Below, in pieces: positions 11,044 to 22,200 of a DNA stretch of 64,000 nucleotides. Each line of letters opens with the position of its first letter. The first letter of the stretch is position 1. Both the position numbers and the translations under genes were made by a program. Under the pieces are notes generated by a model that was given only the letters and a program-made list of their open reading frames with translations, made no database searches and had not been told where the DNA came from. The stretch comes from Paramoeba atlantica. Its lineage: Eukaryota; Discosea. The stretch spans positions 152,120 to 216,119 of the forward strand of contig CDRNVI010000170.1 of the NCBI GenBank assembly GCA_977017575.1. The letters run 5' to 3'.

Positions 11044-11963
11044 TTATTCAACAATTTTCTTGTGACAAGCAAGAGCAAAGCGAAGGGTACAATCATGTTG
11101 ATTCTCATCTTCATAATACACACCTCCAAGAGATTTGAAAGTAGATTTACACCAGCCATATGGTGCCTCCACTTTCCCCCGTACAAAAGCAATTTCTTCA
11201 TTATTTCTTGTATCCTTTTGGCTCAACACACGAGGGACTTTCTTCCCATCAACAATTTTTGGCCTTCCTCCACGAGACTTGTTTGTGATCAAAAAGACCT
11301 TTTTCAAGAATTGGGTCGCTTTTCGAAAATGGTTGTCGGCAACCATTGTTCCGCCCTCAAACAACCGATCGATTGTTTTGGCAGAGTAAATTAACAGATC
11401 TCCATCATACTGCTTTGGAGAGTGAGGCCCACTCACCCACTCAGTTCCTCCTTTGGCATTACAAACTGTTACCCATCTTCTTCCTGGAGCCAGTAACTTG
11501 TGAGACCACATTTTTTTCCTCTCTTTCTTGGGACCTTGTTTTCCCTTGATTCTAAAGTCACTTGAGTCCATCCATGTTAACAAACATTTTCACAAGGAGG
11601 ACGGCGTCGAGTTTTTGCGGCCAGTCGTTCCACCCTTCTCCGTGAGCTCTGAACCAAGACTGTCTCTGCCCAGTTTCTTAAAGCACCCCTGATTCTTTGA
11701 ATGTTCTGCCGGATCGAGTTATTCGACAGTGGAAGCCATTCAGCAATTTTCTTTCGGAGATTGCCATAACCAATTGCATAGAGATCTTTGTAAATGGTTA
11801 ATAGATAATTGGCTTCTTTGAAACAGGAAGGCCTCTCAGTCCCCCAAAGAGTGAGGTCCACAGAATCCAAGTATTGAATAATTTCCTTGGTTCTTGGCAC
11901 TCCAAGTTTTTCCTCAACACCACAACGCAAATCTTTCAACTCCAAACCCGCCACCCCAGCCAT
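11044..11963 (-). pseudogene. DDE transposase (Harbinger/IS5-like), frameshifted
   Basis: Two minus-strand frames abut at 11577-11583. The upstream one (128 codons, 11963-11577) has an HTH-like N-terminal region (LPLSNNSIRQNIQRIRGAL). The downstream one (179 codons) holds the catalytic core: WMDSSDFRI for the first Asp, GGTMVADNHF for the second, and RGKVEAPYGWCKS for the Glu, in DDE_Tnp_4 style. They are in different frames and the downstream frame opens with TTG, so a single frameshift has split one gene; an intron here is a less likely alternative. I did not find terminal inverted repeats. Confidence 0.7.
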
Positions 11964-12604
11964 ACACCGAAAAAAAATAAGAGTTCAAAACGCTTTTTTA
12001 GTGGTCTAAAACAAGGGCTTGACCCTCAACCAGTTTTATTTTGGAGGAGATCATCTAACACCCCCCCCCCCCCAAATGAATTGATTTCTTGATTATTCCA
12101 AAATTAGCAGGGGGTGTGGTAGGCCAAAAGAGATGTTTGGATCTTAATTAGCAAAGATACATCACACCATCAGAGGATTTCTTCGTGATCTTTGTGAAGA
12201 AGTTTCAGTCATCAATTTGGTTCTGTTCCATGAACACAAAAACCCACCCACTCCTCATTCACATTGCAAGAGGAAAAAGGACACAAAAAGGGATTGAGGA
12301 AAATCTCCCAACAAAAGATGATGAATTTTTGTTGGCACATCCTTTGCTTCACCCACTTCTTGATGAAATAAGACATTAATTCACTCAGGTTTTCCTCTTG
12401 AATTTTTCTTGGTTGCCTTCCCCTTGAGACCTTCAGGTTTCCCTAAAGTTCTCCCTCCATTTTCCTCCAACCAATTGAGCAGTGAGGTTCAATATTTTCC
12501 TGACACTCCCTTTTTCAACATCCAAATTTCAAAAAAAAAAAAAAGAAAAAGAAAACACAGCACCTTGAAATGAAAGGCGTAAAAAAAATAAATCAAAAAA
12601 AAAA
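11964..12604. other. No supported gene
   Basis: Contains a TTTTATTTTGGAGGAGATCA segment followed by a poly-C run (12060-12073), resembling the sequence upstream of tRNA-Glu at 5700-5740. A short mixed-composition frame at 12185-12379 has no recognisable domain. Confidence 0.5.
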
Positions 12605-12721
12605 TGGTTGAGGTGGGATTCGAACCCACGAACCCGAAGGACCAGAAGACTAAACACTGTATTTTTACAGCCAAGATTTAACTCTTGAGTCTGGCGCGTT
12701 TGACCGCTTCGCTACCCAACC
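12605..12721 (-). tRNA. tRNA-Leu (CAA) with 36-nt intron
   Basis: The acceptor GGTTGGG/CTCAACC closes with one G-T pair. The anticodon arm is CCAGA-CTCAAG|...|T-TCTGG, and the long variable arm (TCCTTCGGG) and T arm GTGGG-TTCGAAT-CCCAC fit Leu. The intron lies at 12648-12683 on the plus strand, one base 3' of the anticodon. It contains CTTGG, which can pair with the anticodon CCAAG-like region as in other pre-tRNAs. Confidence 0.92.
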
Positions 12722-12732
12722 AGATATACGAC

Positions 12733-13160
12733 AATTACCCTTCAAGAGCACCTTTCTAAAGAGACCACACACACACACAGAGAAGACAATAAAAGACAGG
12801 AGAAGTCCAAAGGGAATGCCACAAAATAATAGTTATGGCTGCACCATAAGACACCATCAGAAGATCCATTGCAGGCATTATGTCATTGAAAACACATCTT
12901 TTCTCCCTCAATGGTCTTGTTGCAGACCCAGAGCCGCACTGATCGCACCACCAACCCTTCCAGTTCCTTCTCATCACTTGAAGCAGAACCATTTCCATAT
13001 TGAGTGATGCATAACACATAGATTGAGCAATCACATGGATTTCATTTCTAATCGCAGCAATGGCACTCAGAGCAGCCACGCCCAAGCCATGAGGACACAT
13101 CCACACTTTCTTTGGCCAAAACCTTTGCAGCGGCATTTTGTTGTGTAAAAAAAGAAGAAA
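12733..13160 (-). mobile_element. DIRS/PAT-type fragment next to tRNA-Leu
   Basis: Aligned with the terminal B repeat and YR end of the PAT element: ACCTTTCTAAAG, GAGAAGACAA, AGTCCAAAG and AATAGTTATGG match 24676-24791 or 25295-25430 in order. The minus frame 12756-13136 includes HGLGVAALSAIAAIR, like AHGLGAAALSVISAVR of the PAT recombinase. It is decayed. Its end lies about 12-14 bp upstream of tRNA-Leu. Confidence 0.75.
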
Positions 13161-13167
13161 AAAAAAA

Positions 13168-13240
13168 CTCCACCTGGAGGGTTCGAACCTCCGACCTTGT
13201 GGTTAACAGCCACACGCTCTGCCAACTGAGCTAAGGAGGA
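13168..13240 (-). tRNA. tRNA-Asn (GTT)
   Basis: 73 nt. The acceptor TCCTCCT/AGGTGGA has one T-T mismatch. The anticodon loop is CTGTTAA and the T arm is GGAGG-TTCGAAC-CCTCC. Confidence 0.93.
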
Positions 13241-13499
13241 ATGTATTGAAAAGATGTCAATTTTTTAGATTCAAAACAAAGATTGATCACATTTTCTAAA
13301 GTCAATTACTGTCTCAAACATAAGCTGGAGGCAGTGTTGTACTCTTGTTGGGGGGAGGTCTTGCATTGATGAGGTTACCTTGCAAGTTTAAAGTCACATT
13401 CTACCAAGTGATCTGATCACACAATTGGGATCATTGTGACTTTGTAAGAGCGGTTTCGACTTTTTTGTGCTTCGACCAAGGGGAAGTATTTGTTTTTTG

Positions 13500-13935
13500 A
13501 ATTTCACTCAATTCAATATTTGTATCATGGGAGTCAAAGGTTGTAATCTTAAACAAAGAAGGAGAATTGATCAAATCTTTTGGATCAAAAGGTTCTGAAG
13601 ATGGTCAGGTTGATGATGAACCAGTGTGGGTGTGGATGTGGATGAAGAAGGTTGAATTATTGTTGTTTAACAATCTTTACAATGTTGGCATTGATAGGGG
13701 GATGGGAATATTGTTGTTTGTTTCTGATTTTGAGAATCATCAGATTCAAGTGATGGAATATGAAGGGAATTTTATTTGATGTTTTGGAACAGAAGGTTCA
13801 GGTGTGATTCTCAATATTCCATGGTCCAAGAGGTGTTGATGTGGATGGGGGAAGGTAGAATTGTTGTTTGTGATTCAGAAAATGGGAGAATGAGGGTGTT
13901 TTTAGAAGGAAGGAACATTTCTTTTTTTATTTGGT
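13500..13935 (+). pseudogene. NHL-repeat protein remnant
   Basis: Reading through frame breaks shows repeated NHL signatures: IKSFGSKGSEDGQ, VSDFENHQIQVMEYEGNF, then a second FGTEGSG, and GRIVVCDSENGRMRVF in another frame. NHL repeats form beta-propellers in RING/TRIM-like and other proteins. At least three frameshifts or stops break it (for example TGA at 13777), so it is not expressed as one protein. No promoter or 5' end is visible. Confidence 0.7.
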
Positions 13936-14193
13936 GATTTTCACATGAGTGAACCTCATTTATGGGGTTGTTGTTGTTGATTCATTTTGGATCAATTATT
14001 ATTTCAGATTTTAAGAAGAATTTTAAAATTGAATTGTGGAACTAATTTGGAAGAGAGGAAGGGATTTTTTTATTATTCTTTTTCATTTTCTCCCTTTTTA
14101 TTTTCTCTTCTTCAAGAGGGTTTTTGTTTTTTTGATTTTTTTTGATTGATTTTTTTGGTAATCCTTCTTACTTTGTTTCTCTCTTTCAACAAA

Positions 14194-14265
14194 TCCCCGA
14201 TAGTATAGTTGGCAAAATCCCCGCCTGTCACGCGGGAGTCCCGGGTTCGATTCCCGGTCGGGGAG
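14194..14265 (+). tRNA. tRNA-Asp (GTC)
   Basis: 72 nt. Acceptor TCCCCGA/TCGGGGA, anticodon loop CTGTCAC, T arm CCGGG-TTCGATT-CCCGG; T-run after the gene. Confidence 0.97.
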
Positions 14266-15467
14266 GATTTTTTTTTCTCTTTCTCTTTCTTTTTCTTTTT
14301 TTTGATTCAATCCAAAAATACATGAAAAAAAGAGGAATTCTTCAATTTTTGTGTCTTCAAAAGATCAAAGTGATATGGTTTTTTTCTTTTTTTCTTTTTT
14401 TTTTTCTCTCTTCTCTTTTTTCTCTTCTCTTTTTTTTCTATTTTTATTTTTTGATTCTCTCTCCTTTTTTCTGATTTCTTTTGAACTCACACTAATAATA
14501 ATAAATCACAAGATATGAAAGGGTCTCTGTTTTGCAAACTCCAATGCCTATGGTGATCTCTTCTTTCTCCTCTTTTGGGTTTCCTCTTTCTATTCTTCTT
14601 CTCTTTCTATCTTCTTTTATCCATTTTTTGTTGTTTTTCTTTTTGTTTTGATTTTAGGGTTGGTTTTTTCCATTCTTCATCCTTTTTTCCCAAAAATTTT
14701 TTTGTTGAAGAAGACTTATTTTTATAATTGAAGTCAAAAACAAGAAAATGTTGAAAAAATCAGAGGAGCAACTCACCCAAAAATGAGAAAAAGAGAGAGA
14801 AGAGGATGCAAGATCTATTTTTCAAGAATAAAAAAAGATGAATAATTCTCAAAAAAAATAAAGAACTTGAAACAAACTCAAAAACAAATAGGATTAAAAC
14901 AAAATAAAAAGAACCAAAATATATCAAACCCCAAATTATTTTTTGGAACAGTACTTTTTGTGATATCATAAAACATCAACAGCCACAAAGTTCAACTTCA
15001 ATTGGTTTCTTCTATTGCAAAGTGAACAATCACCATATATTCACCCATTGACAACAATCATTCTCTTGCTAACAAAAAATTGAAATCATCTCATGTGAAA
15101 AATTTTCGCTTCCACAGATTGTGTATGAAAATCTTTTGTTTTTTCTTATTCACCAGATCAAAAGCTGTTTGAAAACCTTCCTCTCAGTGAGTTGTTTCAA
15201 AAATTTTGGTCCATTCTCCAATTACTTTGTTGTGCAATGGAAGAGGGCCTTTCATTTTTTGGACAGAAATTTTTTTTACCCCTTTTCTGTTTCTTTCCAA
15301 GCAATTTGTTACCATCACCCCAAAAAAAGAGAAAAACAGAGAAAACCAAATTTTTCCAAAATCAATTTGAGTGTCACACAAACAAACTTCAATTGGAGCA
15401 AAAGAGGGTCAGTGGGGAAACTTTTTTTCTTTTTTTTTTTTTGAAAATTTAAAAAAAAAAAAAAAAA
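14266..15467. other. No supported gene
   Basis: Poly-T-rich then mixed AT-rich sequence. The frame at 15121-15444 has no recognisable domain and ends in low complexity. Confidence 0.5.
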
Positions 15468-15540
15468 AGCCACTAAAGGGGCTCGAACCCTTGACCACTA
15501 GGTTAAAAGCCTAGCGCTCTACCGACTGAGCTATAGTGGC
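15468..15540 (-). tRNA. tRNA-Lys (TTT)
   Basis: Acceptor GCCACTA/TAGTGGC is perfect. Anticodon loop CTTTTAA, T arm AAGGG-TTCGAGC-CCCTT. An A-run on the plus strand gives the Pol III terminator. Confidence 0.96.
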
Positions 15541-15776
15541 ATTTGTTGAAAAAAGTCAAATTTTTAGTGTGATGGGGGGGGGGCTGATTTTGATGGAAAA
15601 AGGAAAAAGAAGAAAAGGACACTCAAACAGAAAAAAAAGAGGTTTTTAATTCCTTCTTGAGCAAAACAACAAAGACAAAAGAAAACCCCATTCAATTCCC
15701 AACCAACCAACAACAAGGAAAAGGAGGAAGTCAATGAGATTTATCTTTTTTTCAATTTTTTTTCAAAAAAATAAAT

Positions 15777-15849
15777 TGCTCATTACAGGGATCGAACCTG
15801 TGACCTCCGCGTTATTAGCACGGCGCTCTACCGACTAAGCTAAACGAGC
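15777..15849 (-). tRNA. tRNA-Ile (AAT)
   Basis: Acceptor GCTCGTT/AATGAGC with one G-T pair, anticodon loop CTAATAA, T arm ACAGG-TTCGATC-CCTGT. Confidence 0.95.
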
Positions 15850-16210
15850 ATTTCTGAAAAATGAACCAATTTTTTGGCTTTCCAGTGGGAAAAAGGTCGG
15901 GAGAAACAGAAAAACAAAGTGAAAAACAAAGAAAAGAGCAGAGAAAGGAAAAAACAAATGAAAAAAGTGATTGGAGAAAATGAAGGAAAATCACTTTTAT
16001 TGTTAATTCACAAAAAAGGAGGAAAAAAAACATCTATTATTTTTCATGATTTCCCAAAGACTATTTTTTTTTTCTTTTTCAAGGGAAGGGAAAACCTTTT
16101 CAAAATTGAATGATTTTTTTTTCATTCATTCATTCAAAAAAAGGAAAAGAAAAATGTTTTCAGTCCAAAAAAAAGGAAAAAATTCAAAAACAAAAAAAAA
16201 GAAAAAAATT

Positions 16211-16294
16211 CGTCGGAAGCAGGATTTGAACCTACGCCCCGTTTCCAGGATGTGATTTCTAGTCACACGTCTTAGACCACTCGACCATTCCGAC
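16211..16294 (-). tRNA. tRNA-Ser (AGA)
   Basis: 84 nt with a long variable arm (TCCTGGAAACGGGGC region). Anticodon loop CTAGAAA within TGTGA/TCACA. Acceptor GTCGGAA/TTCCGAC is perfect. Confidence 0.95.
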
Positions 16295-16514
16295 ATTTAA
16301 TAAAAAATGAGTGAAAAAAAGCAGAGAATAAGGAAAAAGAGCAGGAGAGAAAGAAAAAGGGGCAAACCAAAAACAAGGGGGGAAAGTGTCTGTAAAAGTT
16401 TGAAAAAAGTTTTAAATTTCTTGAAAAGAGGAAGAACAGGAAGAAGAGACAGATGATAAAGAGAAAGATGGAGAAAAGCAGAAGGACAAAAGAAAGAAAA
16501 GACAAAAGACTCAA

Positions 16515-16790
16515 AATTTGATGGTCGAAATTTTGATTGACTTTTTTCTTTCAATGGTCGAAATTTTTGATGTTTTTTTCGACCATTGAAGTTATTTTTT
16601 CGATGGTTGGTGTTTTTCTTGGTTTTTTTTCGATGGTCGAAAGTTTGGACAATGGAAGAAGATCAAGTTGAAGCTGTTTGTGAGCTGAGGTGGGCAATGA
16701 CATCAGCTAACTTTCAGGGTGTTGAAACCTCTCCAGTGATCCGATTCAAACCAACTGCAAGTGCAGCAGCTTGAGCCCACCCCCATGTGT
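16515..16790. repeat. Dispersed repeat Q, copy 1 (partner 34930-35205)
   Basis: Several variants of a TCGATGGTCGAAA / TTTCGACCATTGAA motif in both orientations, then a unique block (GACAATGG, AAGATCAAGTTGA, GGGCAATGACATCAGC, GTGCAGCAGCTTGAGCCCACCC). It ends about 100 bp before tRNA-Glu. The partner copy at 34.9 kb has lost most of the CpGs kept here. Confidence 0.85.
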
Positions 16791-16895
16791 GGAGAACTGT
16801 CACATGCAGAGAGAGAGAGAGTGAGAGTGAGATTCTCAACAAAATGAAACAACCCACCACAACACAACAGTTCTTTTTTGGTTTTTTCAACAAAT

Positions 16896-16967
16896 TCCCT
16901 TGTGGTGTAGTCGGTAACACGGTCGGCTCTCACCCGGCCACCCCGGGTTCGATTCCCGGCAAGGGAG
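16896..16967 (+). tRNA. tRNA-Glu (CTC)
   Basis: Same sequence as the gene at 5773-5844 except C instead of T at the first anticodon base (anticodon CTC at 16929-16931). The upstream ACAGTTCTTTTTTG and CAAATTCCCTTG context is also shared, so the two are recent duplicates. Confidence 0.97.
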
Positions 16968-17228
16968 CTTTTTTTTTTCAATTCCTTTTTTTTTTCTGAT
17001 GTGTTGTGTTGTTTCTTTTTCTCCAAATGTGTTCTTTGTTCCTTTTCTTTCTTTTTTTTTTTGATAATCTTTCCCAAAGAATCAAGAACAATTTTTGAAT
17101 CAAAAGAAGGTGAACCCCAAAGAGTTGATTTGAAAAAAAAAAAGATATCTTTGAGTTTGAACATCAAAAACACAAAACTGATTCAATTTCAAAAAAAAAA
17201 AAAAAAAGAAAAAAAAAAGAAAAAAAAA

Positions 17229-17253
17229 TGCCGAAAACGTGGATCGAACACGT

Positions 17254-17285
<32 letters not shown>

Positions 17286-17301
17286 GCTGAGCTATTTCGG
17301 C
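17229..17301 (-). tRNA. tRNA-Phe (GAA)
   Basis: Acceptor GCCGAAA/TTTCGGC is perfect. Anticodon loop CTGAAGA, T arm ACGTG-TTCGATC-CACGT. Confidence 0.96.
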
Positions 17302-18453
17302 TTTTCTGGAAAAAAAGACCATTTTTTGGGAACACAGGTACTTGTGAAGGGGGATTGTCTGATTGGAACATTGAAAAACATCAAAAATTCCCTTTTTTGA
17401 AACCACTTTTTGTGTTTTTGAGTGTTTTTTGGGATTAAAATATTCTCAAAATGAATTTTTGATACATGTTTAAACTGTTGTGATTTGGTGAAAGCTCTTT
17501 TTGAACACAAAGCACTAGATTTGTAGCACTAAAATCAACTTTGTTGTTTTGTGTTGGAACCACAAGGGCAGACACAGATGTAACAAGGGCAAGATCTGTA
17601 TCCTGTTTGGAAACTCTGCTCCAACAAAAATATTTCCCACTCAGAACTTGGAGCAACGCTTCAGAGAGTTCATTTAGGGTGACATTGGCCAGTGTCTCCC
17701 TGATTGCATTCAGTATCCCTTCTCTTGTTGAACTCTTTTTCTCAAAACCGATTTTTCCTTTCGTTATTTTTTTCAATCCACACAGATTTGTTCTTGATTT
17801 TCCAAATAATAATTACAGAAATACTCTTTTCGATTTTTGGACTGTTGGAGTTCTTCTGGGTTTGGAAGGATGGAGTGGGGTAATTCAGGATGAAGAGAAA
17901 GAAGACCTTGGATTCATCCCTCAGCCAACAAAAAAAAGTGTCCACAAACTTCCCAAAAAAGGAGATTGTGATATGTTCTTCATTGTTTTTCATTAAAGTC
18001 TCATAGCCAAAGGTAAGAGATCAAATTGGATTTGGAAAATGTTTTAATGAATGAAATCAAAATAAAAAGTGTTTTGTAATTCTTGGAAAATAAATTGTTT
18101 TCGCTGAATGGATCATTTTGCGCGATCAATCCAGGAATAAGAAATCGGTCGGCAGATTTCAGGAAACAAAAGATTGAAAAGGACAGTCAATTCCAGGGTG
18201 ACCTTCCCAGGTGACTTTTTGAAGCTTGAATAACTTTGGAAAAAACTTAAACATGAAGTGAATTAACAATATTTTTAAAGATTTTTGAGTTCCATTTGCT
18301 CATGGAAGAGTGCTCATTCAATACCTTAAAATTGAGCTAACATCAAAAAGACCCCTAATTTTTTTTAAAAAAAAATTCTAAAAAATCAAAAAAAAATATT
18401 GAGCCTCACGAGAATCAAGTTTAAGAAAGAAAATAACTTTTTTTTCAATCCTA
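17302..18453. other. No supported gene
   Basis: Overlapping frames on both strands at 17435-17996 have ordinary composition but no domain I recognise, and neither strand shows clear gene signals. 18000-18450 is AT-rich and without features. Confidence 0.4.
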
Positions 18454-18734
18454 TGAACACGTCTACTTTGGTACAGACTAAAGAAGGCGTGTCAGAAATA
18501 TGTTGAATGGACAACTGAAGAGCGGTCCTCAGAAGTCTCACGAAAAAGCGAGAAACTTCCTGATGACATCATCAATGGTGTTCTTTATTTAGATTCACAG
18601 AAGGTCGACTTGGAGGAGACCAAGGGTCGACTTGAAGGAGATTGGGAATTGACTTGGAGAAGATCAAGAGTCGGATCAAACGAATAGAGCAGAGAGCCAA
18701 GTGTCTTCAGAGTAGCGCACATTGCTCGTGTGCA
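18454..18734 (-). repeat. 3' LTR of the Ty3/gypsy element
   Basis: 281 bp, TGAACACG...GTGTGCA on the plus strand. Differs from the other LTR at three positions (18523, 18607 and 18629), each a CpG here and TpG or CpA in the other copy. Confidence 0.95.
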
Positions 18735-19134
18735 CTCTCCCCGCCCAAGAAGTCCTTCGTTTAGGAGAAACGGAGGTGCTCAAAGAAGAGCCCGAGGAGC
18801 TTGAAGAGCTTGAGGACTTGGAAGAGGAAGAAGACTTCTTGGTCGATTTAGAGGTTGAAGATTTGGAGGTTTTCGATGATTTAGAGGAAGAGGAAGAGGA
18901 AGAAGACTTCTTGGGTGACTTGGAAGTTGATGATTTGGAGGATGATGACTTAGAGGAAGATGATTTAGAAGGAGGTGGATTCAAAGGGTGTTTCTGATGA
19001 TACCTTTCGATTTGTTCTGAAGCATCAATTTGTGAAACATGGATCCATTCAGCATCGGCCTTTCGGTAGTGTTTGAAATGCACTCGATAATAAAGTTCTC
19101 CATTCGAATACTTATGCTTAAGGATTTCCTTCAC
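18676..19134 (-). CDS. Chromodomain and Ser/Lys-rich tail of pol
   Basis: 152 codons. The start EILKHKYSNGELYYRVHF with ...AEWIHVSQI and ERYHQKH follows the chromodomain pattern (beta strands, aromatic positions Y/Y/W, C-terminal helix). A Ser/Lys tail of about 80 residues follows. In chromoviruses this domain at the integrase end steers insertion to heterochromatin. It is in the same frame as pol, separated by 42 sense codons and one TAG at 19261-19263, so it is the severed C-terminus of that polyprotein rather than a separate gene. The frame runs into the 3' LTR. Confidence 0.8.
   Translation of the reverse strand: MKEILKHKYSNGELYYRVHFKHYRKADAEWIHVSQIDASEQIERYHQKHPLNPPPSKSSSSKSSSSKSSTSKSPKKSSSSSSSSKSSKTSKSSTSKSTKKSSSSSKSSSSSSSSGSSLSTSVSPKRRTSWAGRVHTSNVRYSEDTWLSALFV
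18735..18748 (-). other. Polypurine-tract-like site
   Basis: On the minus strand GGGCGGGGAGAG lies directly against the 3' LTR, where the plus-strand primer is expected; one C interrupts it. Confidence 0.6.
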
Positions 19135-19260
19135 TTCAAAATCATAACCATCATCATCTTCAACAATCTCTTCGGGTGCTGGCTCTGAATTAACAATAGA
19201 TATTTCATTTGATTCAGGATGCAGAGTAATCTCGTACCGAACATGGAGTTTCTTTAAGTT

Positions 19261-22200
19261 CTAAACGTTTTGGATTTCTGAATTCTTCTCTCGTTTGAGT
19301 TCTTGAATCCGGTAACTTCCATTCTTAAGATCCTCCACAACCACATAAATCTCTTGGTAGTAATAGGGTCTGTACTTCTTTGCAATCTCTTTTCCTTTTG
19401 ATTTGTTTCTCTTCAACACTTGATCACCAACCTTCAACACAGTGTATGTTCCTTCATTTGCTTTGTCATATCGTTGTTTTTGTTTCACAGCCACTTTCTC
19501 TCTCTCTTCTTGAACCCAATTAATTACGCCCTCCCTCTCAGTTTGTAGCTTCTTGACGTAGTCATCAATCAGTACCACTGGTTTGTTCACAGAGCCGAAG
19601 AGAGAATCGATTGGCATAATTGGATGTCTCCCAAAGTGAAGATAGAAAGGTGTGTAACCAGTCGAGGAGGAACGAGAAGTATTGAAAGCAAATTCCACAA
19701 GAGGTAAGAGAAGGTTCCAATCGTCTGCATATTTATCAACAAATGAGCGAATGATTGATTCTGTAACTTTGTGGGAACATTCAACACGGCCATTACTTTT
19801 GGAGTTGTAGGGGGCAATAAAAGTTTGTTTCATTCCGAGAAGCTGGGTCAGTTCTGCAAAAATTTGATTTGCAAATTCTGAACCATTATCTGTTACTATC
19901 CGCAAAGGCATTGAATTAACACAAACATACTGAAGTAAGGCTTCAGCAGAGGCTTCGGCAGAGGGATCTGGAATTGCATACAGACGTATATAGCCACTAA
20001 AGTTATCAAGGATAGCCAAAATAAAAGAATTCCCACGAGCAGTGACTTTTGGTCCCTTTGTACAATCCAGGTGGAGTAAAATTCCAGGATAAGAAGCCAT
20101 ATAAGGGTTTAAATCAGATGTCAATGTCTTTGTTTTCGAGTTGATCGCACAATTAAGGCAGCGGTGATAGTAACCTTTGATCGCAGCACTCATACCAGGA
20201 AAATAATAGGAGACAGCAATTGCATCATAAAGTCGCTTGAACTTGCGGTGTCCAGAGATTAGATCTGAATGATAAGCGTCAAATACTGTATTCCACAAAC
20301 TCTGGGGTAGAATTGCAGGTGGGAGACAACCGGCAGCTGTAGTTTCATCCACTTTCCTCAAGATTCCGGATTCATCAACCCAGTACTTGTGAGCAGTTCG
20401 TTGGAGTGCCCGAAGATAGCGCTTCCTCTTAGGCAAGAGGCCATTAATCAAGTAATTAATAATCATTGAGCAAAACTTATCTTTCCTTTGAGCCTGAGCA
20501 AGGTAAGGAAGTTCAACTAAAACCCAATCAATGTCATCCGTATCCACTTCAACATTCTCAGAACTTTCTTTTGCTGTGGAAAGTGGCAGAGGCAGTGATC
20601 GAATAGGAGGAATGTCACGAATTTCCGGCTCACTGATTAATTCAATTTTTTCCAAAATGTTGTTTTGTCTCGAGAGGATATGGGTTTTTCCTGAAGAAGA
20701 TTGTCCCAAATCCACCAACTCTTCAAACCAACGAGTCACATAATCCTTTGAAGTGGCCTTATCATGATATCCAACATACTGGCGGCTTAGAGCATCAGGG
20801 ATTGCCATCAACTTTCCAGGTTTGTGAATGACCTTTGGGTGATATTCTAGAATTCGAGCAACCCAATCGCGCAGCATATCATGGTTCGGTACTTTCTGTT
20901 GACCCGTTTTAAACACGGATTTGAGAGATTCGCAATCACAGAACACAATAGGATTTCGACCACGGACGTAATACTTGAAGTTGTTTAATGCCCACAGGAT
21001 TCCAAGGCCCTCCCACAGAGGATTAGTATACTTCTGCTGTGTCTCTGTGAGTGTTCGAGAAGCATACTCAATAACTCGGTGGCGGCCATCTTGATCCATC
21101 TGAGTGAGAATCGCTCCAAGACCAAGCTTGCTGGCATCAACATGGATAAAAAATTCTTTTGAGAAGTCAGGATGGGCCATACAGGTTTCGGATGTCAAGA
21201 GCTCCTTTAAGAGATGTATCTCCTTGATGGATTCTTGGGATAGCGAAAACTTCTTTGGATCCATCACTTTGGCTTTTCTCAAGTGTGTTGTTAAACTGGA
21301 TGAACGAGGGATGAACCGTTTTAACCAAGTAACCATTCCCAAAAATCTCTCAACTTCCTTTGGAGTAGTTGGAAGTGGGTAATTCTGGATTGCCTCAACT
21401 TTTTTCGGATTTGGCTTCAAACCATCCTTTGTCGCGATAAATCCAAGAATTTCAAAATTTGGCTTGCAAAATGAGCACTTTGCTGGTTGGAGCATCAAAT
21501 CATTGTCCCTCAATCTTTGGAAAATTTTCATCAGATCAGCCAGATGTTGTTCAAACGTTGAGCTGTAACAAAGGATATCATTGATGTAGGCAAAACAACA
21601 TTGCCAAACCAGACCACTCAAGACCGTTTCAATAAACCGTTGTTGTGTTGCTGGAGCGTTACATAACCCAAAAGGCATCGAGAGAAATTCCCAGAGACCA
21701 TATTTGCTGGTAAAGGCAGCCTTTTCAATGTCTCCTTCTCTGATTGGGATTGACCAGAAAGCCTCAGACAGGTCAATAGAGGAAAAATAAGAAGAACTGC
21801 CAAGTGCAGCTAAGATTTCATCCATACGGGGTAGTGGATAAGAGTCCTTCTTTGTTTTTTCATTCAGGCGACGGAAATCCACACAAAACCGAACATTTCC
21901 ATTCTTCTTGTCCGCCAAGAGAATTGGAGCAGCCCAAGGAGAGTTAGATTTTCTAATCACTTTCCTTTTCACCATCTTGTCAATATGTTTCCATATGATG
22001 CAGTCTTCGACAGGTGTGGTTCTACGGGGTTTTGCTCTCAAGGGTGGACCCTCTGCCTCGATTGGATGACTCGTTGCCGTGGTCCTAGTAATTGGACCTT
22101 CTCGCTTCTCATCATCCCACAAGTCTTGGAAAGAAACCAACATCTCCGCTAATTGTATTTTCTGCCTGTCATTCAATTCAGCATTATCCAAACCAAATTT

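Noticed and set aside
18722..18997. Glu/Asp-rich plus-strand frame (91 codons)
   Set aside because: Antisense of the Ser/Lys-rich tail of the chromodomain frame.
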